A stretch of 64,000 nt of DNA from Dyadobacter fanqingshengii (GTDB lineage Bacteria; Bacteroidota; Bacteroidia; Cytophagales; Spirosomataceae): assembly GCF_023822005.2 (NCBI RefSeq), contig NZ_CP098806.1:1736001-1800000 (forward strand), in the 5' to 3' direction. A program made the position numbers and the translations under genes. Within the stretch, counting starts at the first letter, position 1. Each line of letters starts with the position of its first letter. Under the pieces are notes generated by a model. That model worked only from the letters and a program-made list of their open reading frames with translations, did no database searches and had not been told where the DNA came from. Shown here in pieces: positions 63,301 through 64,000 of this stretch.

Positions 63301-63965
63301 TGGATATGGGCATACCCGATAAAAAAGCTTATGAAATGCTCGAAATGGCCAAAATGAATCCAGGCTTCGAGCATATCCCGATCATTGTATTTACCGGAAA
63401 AAGCCTTTCCATGACCGAAGAATTGCGTATAAAACAATACGCAGACTCCATCATCGTCAAAACGGCCCACTCCTACCAGCGCATGCTTGACGAAGTCTCG
63501 CTGTTCCTGCATGTGGTTGAGGAGAATAAAAAGTCGCCCCAGAAAATGTCGGACCGGCAGAAATTAGGAGGCCTGAGTGAAATATTGAAAGGCAAAACAG
63601 TCCTTATTGCGGACGATGATGTCCGAAATATTTTCTCGCTTTCAAAGTCTTTGGAAAACTTTAAAATGAATGTGTTGACTGCCCTTGACGGCAAAGAAGC
63701 ATTGCAGCGACTGGAGGAAAATCCGAATGTAGACGTGGTGTTGCTGGATATGATGATGCCACAAATGGATGGCTATGAAACCGCAAGGCGCATCCGGGAA
63801 AACCACAAATGGCGTAACCTTCCCGTCATTGCCGTAACCGCAAAAGCAATGACAGGCGACCGAGAAAAATGTATCAATGCGGGCGCATCCGACTATATTA
63901 CGAAGCCCGTGGACATCGATCAGCTGATGTCGCTGCTGCGTGTATGGCTTTATGAGAAATCCTGA
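60363..63965 (+). CDS. Large hybrid histidine kinase: CHASE3-HAMP-GAF-HK with three receivers
   Basis: This 1200-residue membrane kinase has TM1 near 13-33, a periplasmic CHASE3 domain (AETGQRGYLITN near 62-73), TM2 near 184-207, HAMP (about 215-270), GAF (about 290-440) and a Glu/Gln-rich coiled coil (about 440-525). HisKA (H537 in MSHELRTPLNS) and HATPase (SDTGIGV, GGTGLGLSISRELV) follow. Three receiver domains have phospho-sites D859, D981 and D1129. The coiled coil is typical of CHASE3-HAMP-GAF kinases in Bacteroidota. The three receivers allow branched phosphorelay. The input signal is unknown. Confidence 0.95.
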   Translation: MRKTSNSIIQQLQIVFSFSILLLIFSLLASYYSTQKLINNSELVNHTNQVLIEAESIISYVKDAETGQRGYLITNEQIFLDPYSDAYTKTTISYNNLSELTADNPNQQKNLREVKALYEAKFGQMQNIIDQTRRNPTFADDQDGRLKEMIKGKKIMDDLRLVVERIKFDENKILQDRIEQQQIYIRYTPVLLVIAALISILITVFAYMRIKNDMDKRLAAQLLEEQKYAETERRISRIEQITRQVSDGDYTVRSQDESDDDLGRISAALNTMTASLEQTFNDLTTKNWLQTGAVEISDAIRGERILKKLATNLINTVTRYAKAQLGTIYIQDNDWNFRLASSYAAEHAPDSITPGAGLAGQAIESKKPLIVYDVPENYLKITSTIGETKPVTLAILPLIYAYECIGIIELGFLNKPDKNDIQFLEGNLEAIATGINSALDYLKLQNFLEETQAQSEELQTQHNELENLNAELEAQSQKLQASEEELRVQQEELQQTNEELEERSGLLEEKNIEIQKKAEELELTTRYKSEFLANMSHELRTPLNSILLLSRLLAENDEKNLNGEQVEYATVIQSSGNGLLGLIDEILDLSKIEAGKMELDYVSVSVKEIVDDLKGLFSPIAREKGLDFKINIENSAPLVIETDKMRLEQILKNLISNALKFTSQGSVQIDIQRKPGMENMISFVVSDTGIGVAPEKQQHIFEAFQQADGSTKRKYGGTGLGLSISRELVKLLGGEISLTSKLDEGSVFTLCIPIAKAYSAQVSEQQNYFLNHNEESLKTKPEGIDKRFISTVIPQSIDDDRDNIESADKTILIIEDDTTFAKSLLDYTRKLGYKGIVAVRGDEGLELAQTFTPMGILLDIQLPIISGWDVMDELKSRPETRHIPVHIMSSHRMKNESLLKGAVDFIDKPVAFEKMEEIFKKIEFVVNRQSKKVLIVEDNSMHAKALAYYLSSFNINSQLKSDIGEGLETLQNNEVDCVILDMGIPDKKAYEMLEMAKMNPGFEHIPIIVFTGKSLSMTEELRIKQYADSIIVKTAHSYQRMLDEVSLFLHVVEENKKSPQKMSDRQKLGGLSEILKGKTVLIADDDVRNIFSLSKSLENFKMNVLTALDGKEALQRLEENPNVDVVLLDMMMPQMDGYETARRIRENHKWRNLPVIAVTAKAMTGDREKCINAGASDYITKPVDIDQLMSLLRVWLYEKS

Positions 63966-63976
63966 AAACCCTTCCT

Positions 63977-64000
63977 ATGAATAAGAAAAAAGTGCTGATT
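63977..64000 (+). CDS. Start of another gene, probably a response regulator (partial)
   Basis: ATG at 63977 begins an open frame that runs off the window end after 8 codons (MNKKKVLI). The N-terminus resembles the start of a receiver domain (KKVLI). The spacing of 11 bases after the hybrid kinase suggests the same operon. The identity is a guess from eight residues and context. Confidence 0.4.

Overview
The window looks like chromosome from a free-living member of the Bacteroidota, most likely the Cytophagales and possibly Dyadobacter or a close relative. This placement is inferred from gene content, not from a search. The grounds are moderate GC, a type III glutamine synthetase, BBP2-like porins, a ferredoxin/LuxC-type acyl-CoA reductase pair, a PVC-type haem-binding lipoprotein, DUF4159 and DUF3891 proteins, and repeated perfect TAnnTTTG (-7) promoter elements upstream of genes on both strands. 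I see no tRNA, rRNA, CRISPR array, insertion sequence or prophage.

Layout. 1-2866: a truncated histidine kinase, a fatty acid desaturase, a DUF4159 protein and rsmE. 3261-13133: a nitrogen-assimilation block with two unrelated glutamine synthetases (GSII and GSIII), an acidic protein of unknown function, and an Amt ammonium channel with an outer-membrane porin; an LtaS-like sulfatase and mtaB lie inside it. 13504-15003: a divergent dicluster ferredoxin and LuxC-type acyl-CoA reductase. 15008-21141: the most unusual region, with two esterase-family hydrolases, an ATP-grasp ligase with a disordered Ala/Pro/Lys tail, a COG2170 carboxylate-amine ligase, a class I glutamine amidotransferase and a circularly permuted ATP-grasp-like protein. 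It looks like a pathway for a small peptide-like or amidated metabolite, or for tagging a target, and its product is unknown. A class III aminotransferase and an aldose-epimerase-like protein follow from their own promoter.

23305-35781: a HicAB toxin-antitoxin pair, then housekeeping genes (trxA, dnaE, DUF2461, trpS, PAP2, prs, L25, a hydroxyacid dehydrogenase, pdxA, yicC-type, 3-methyladenine DNA glycosylase). 35912-46425: a TPR sensor kinase, a methyltransferase, an RND/MMPL transporter, a solitary Anbu-type proteasome homologue, an MDMPI-domain protein, an SGNH lipoprotein, a 2Fe-2S ferredoxin with a flavin reductase, and a lipid kinase. 46520-54095: surE, an MFS sugar-acid-type transporter with a PVC-type cytochrome lipoprotein, an RlmL-like methyltransferase, a 58-codon gene, DUF3891 and a lipoprotein. 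54082-58130: glgX-treZ alpha-glucan/trehalose operon. 58281-64000: a small unknown protein and a two-component block (REC-PAS kinase, CHASE3-HAMP-GAF kinase with three receiver domains, and the start of another gene).

Promoters are called only from the -7 element, because no convincing -33 boxes were seen. Terminators are called from GC-rich stems with flanking T or A tracts.
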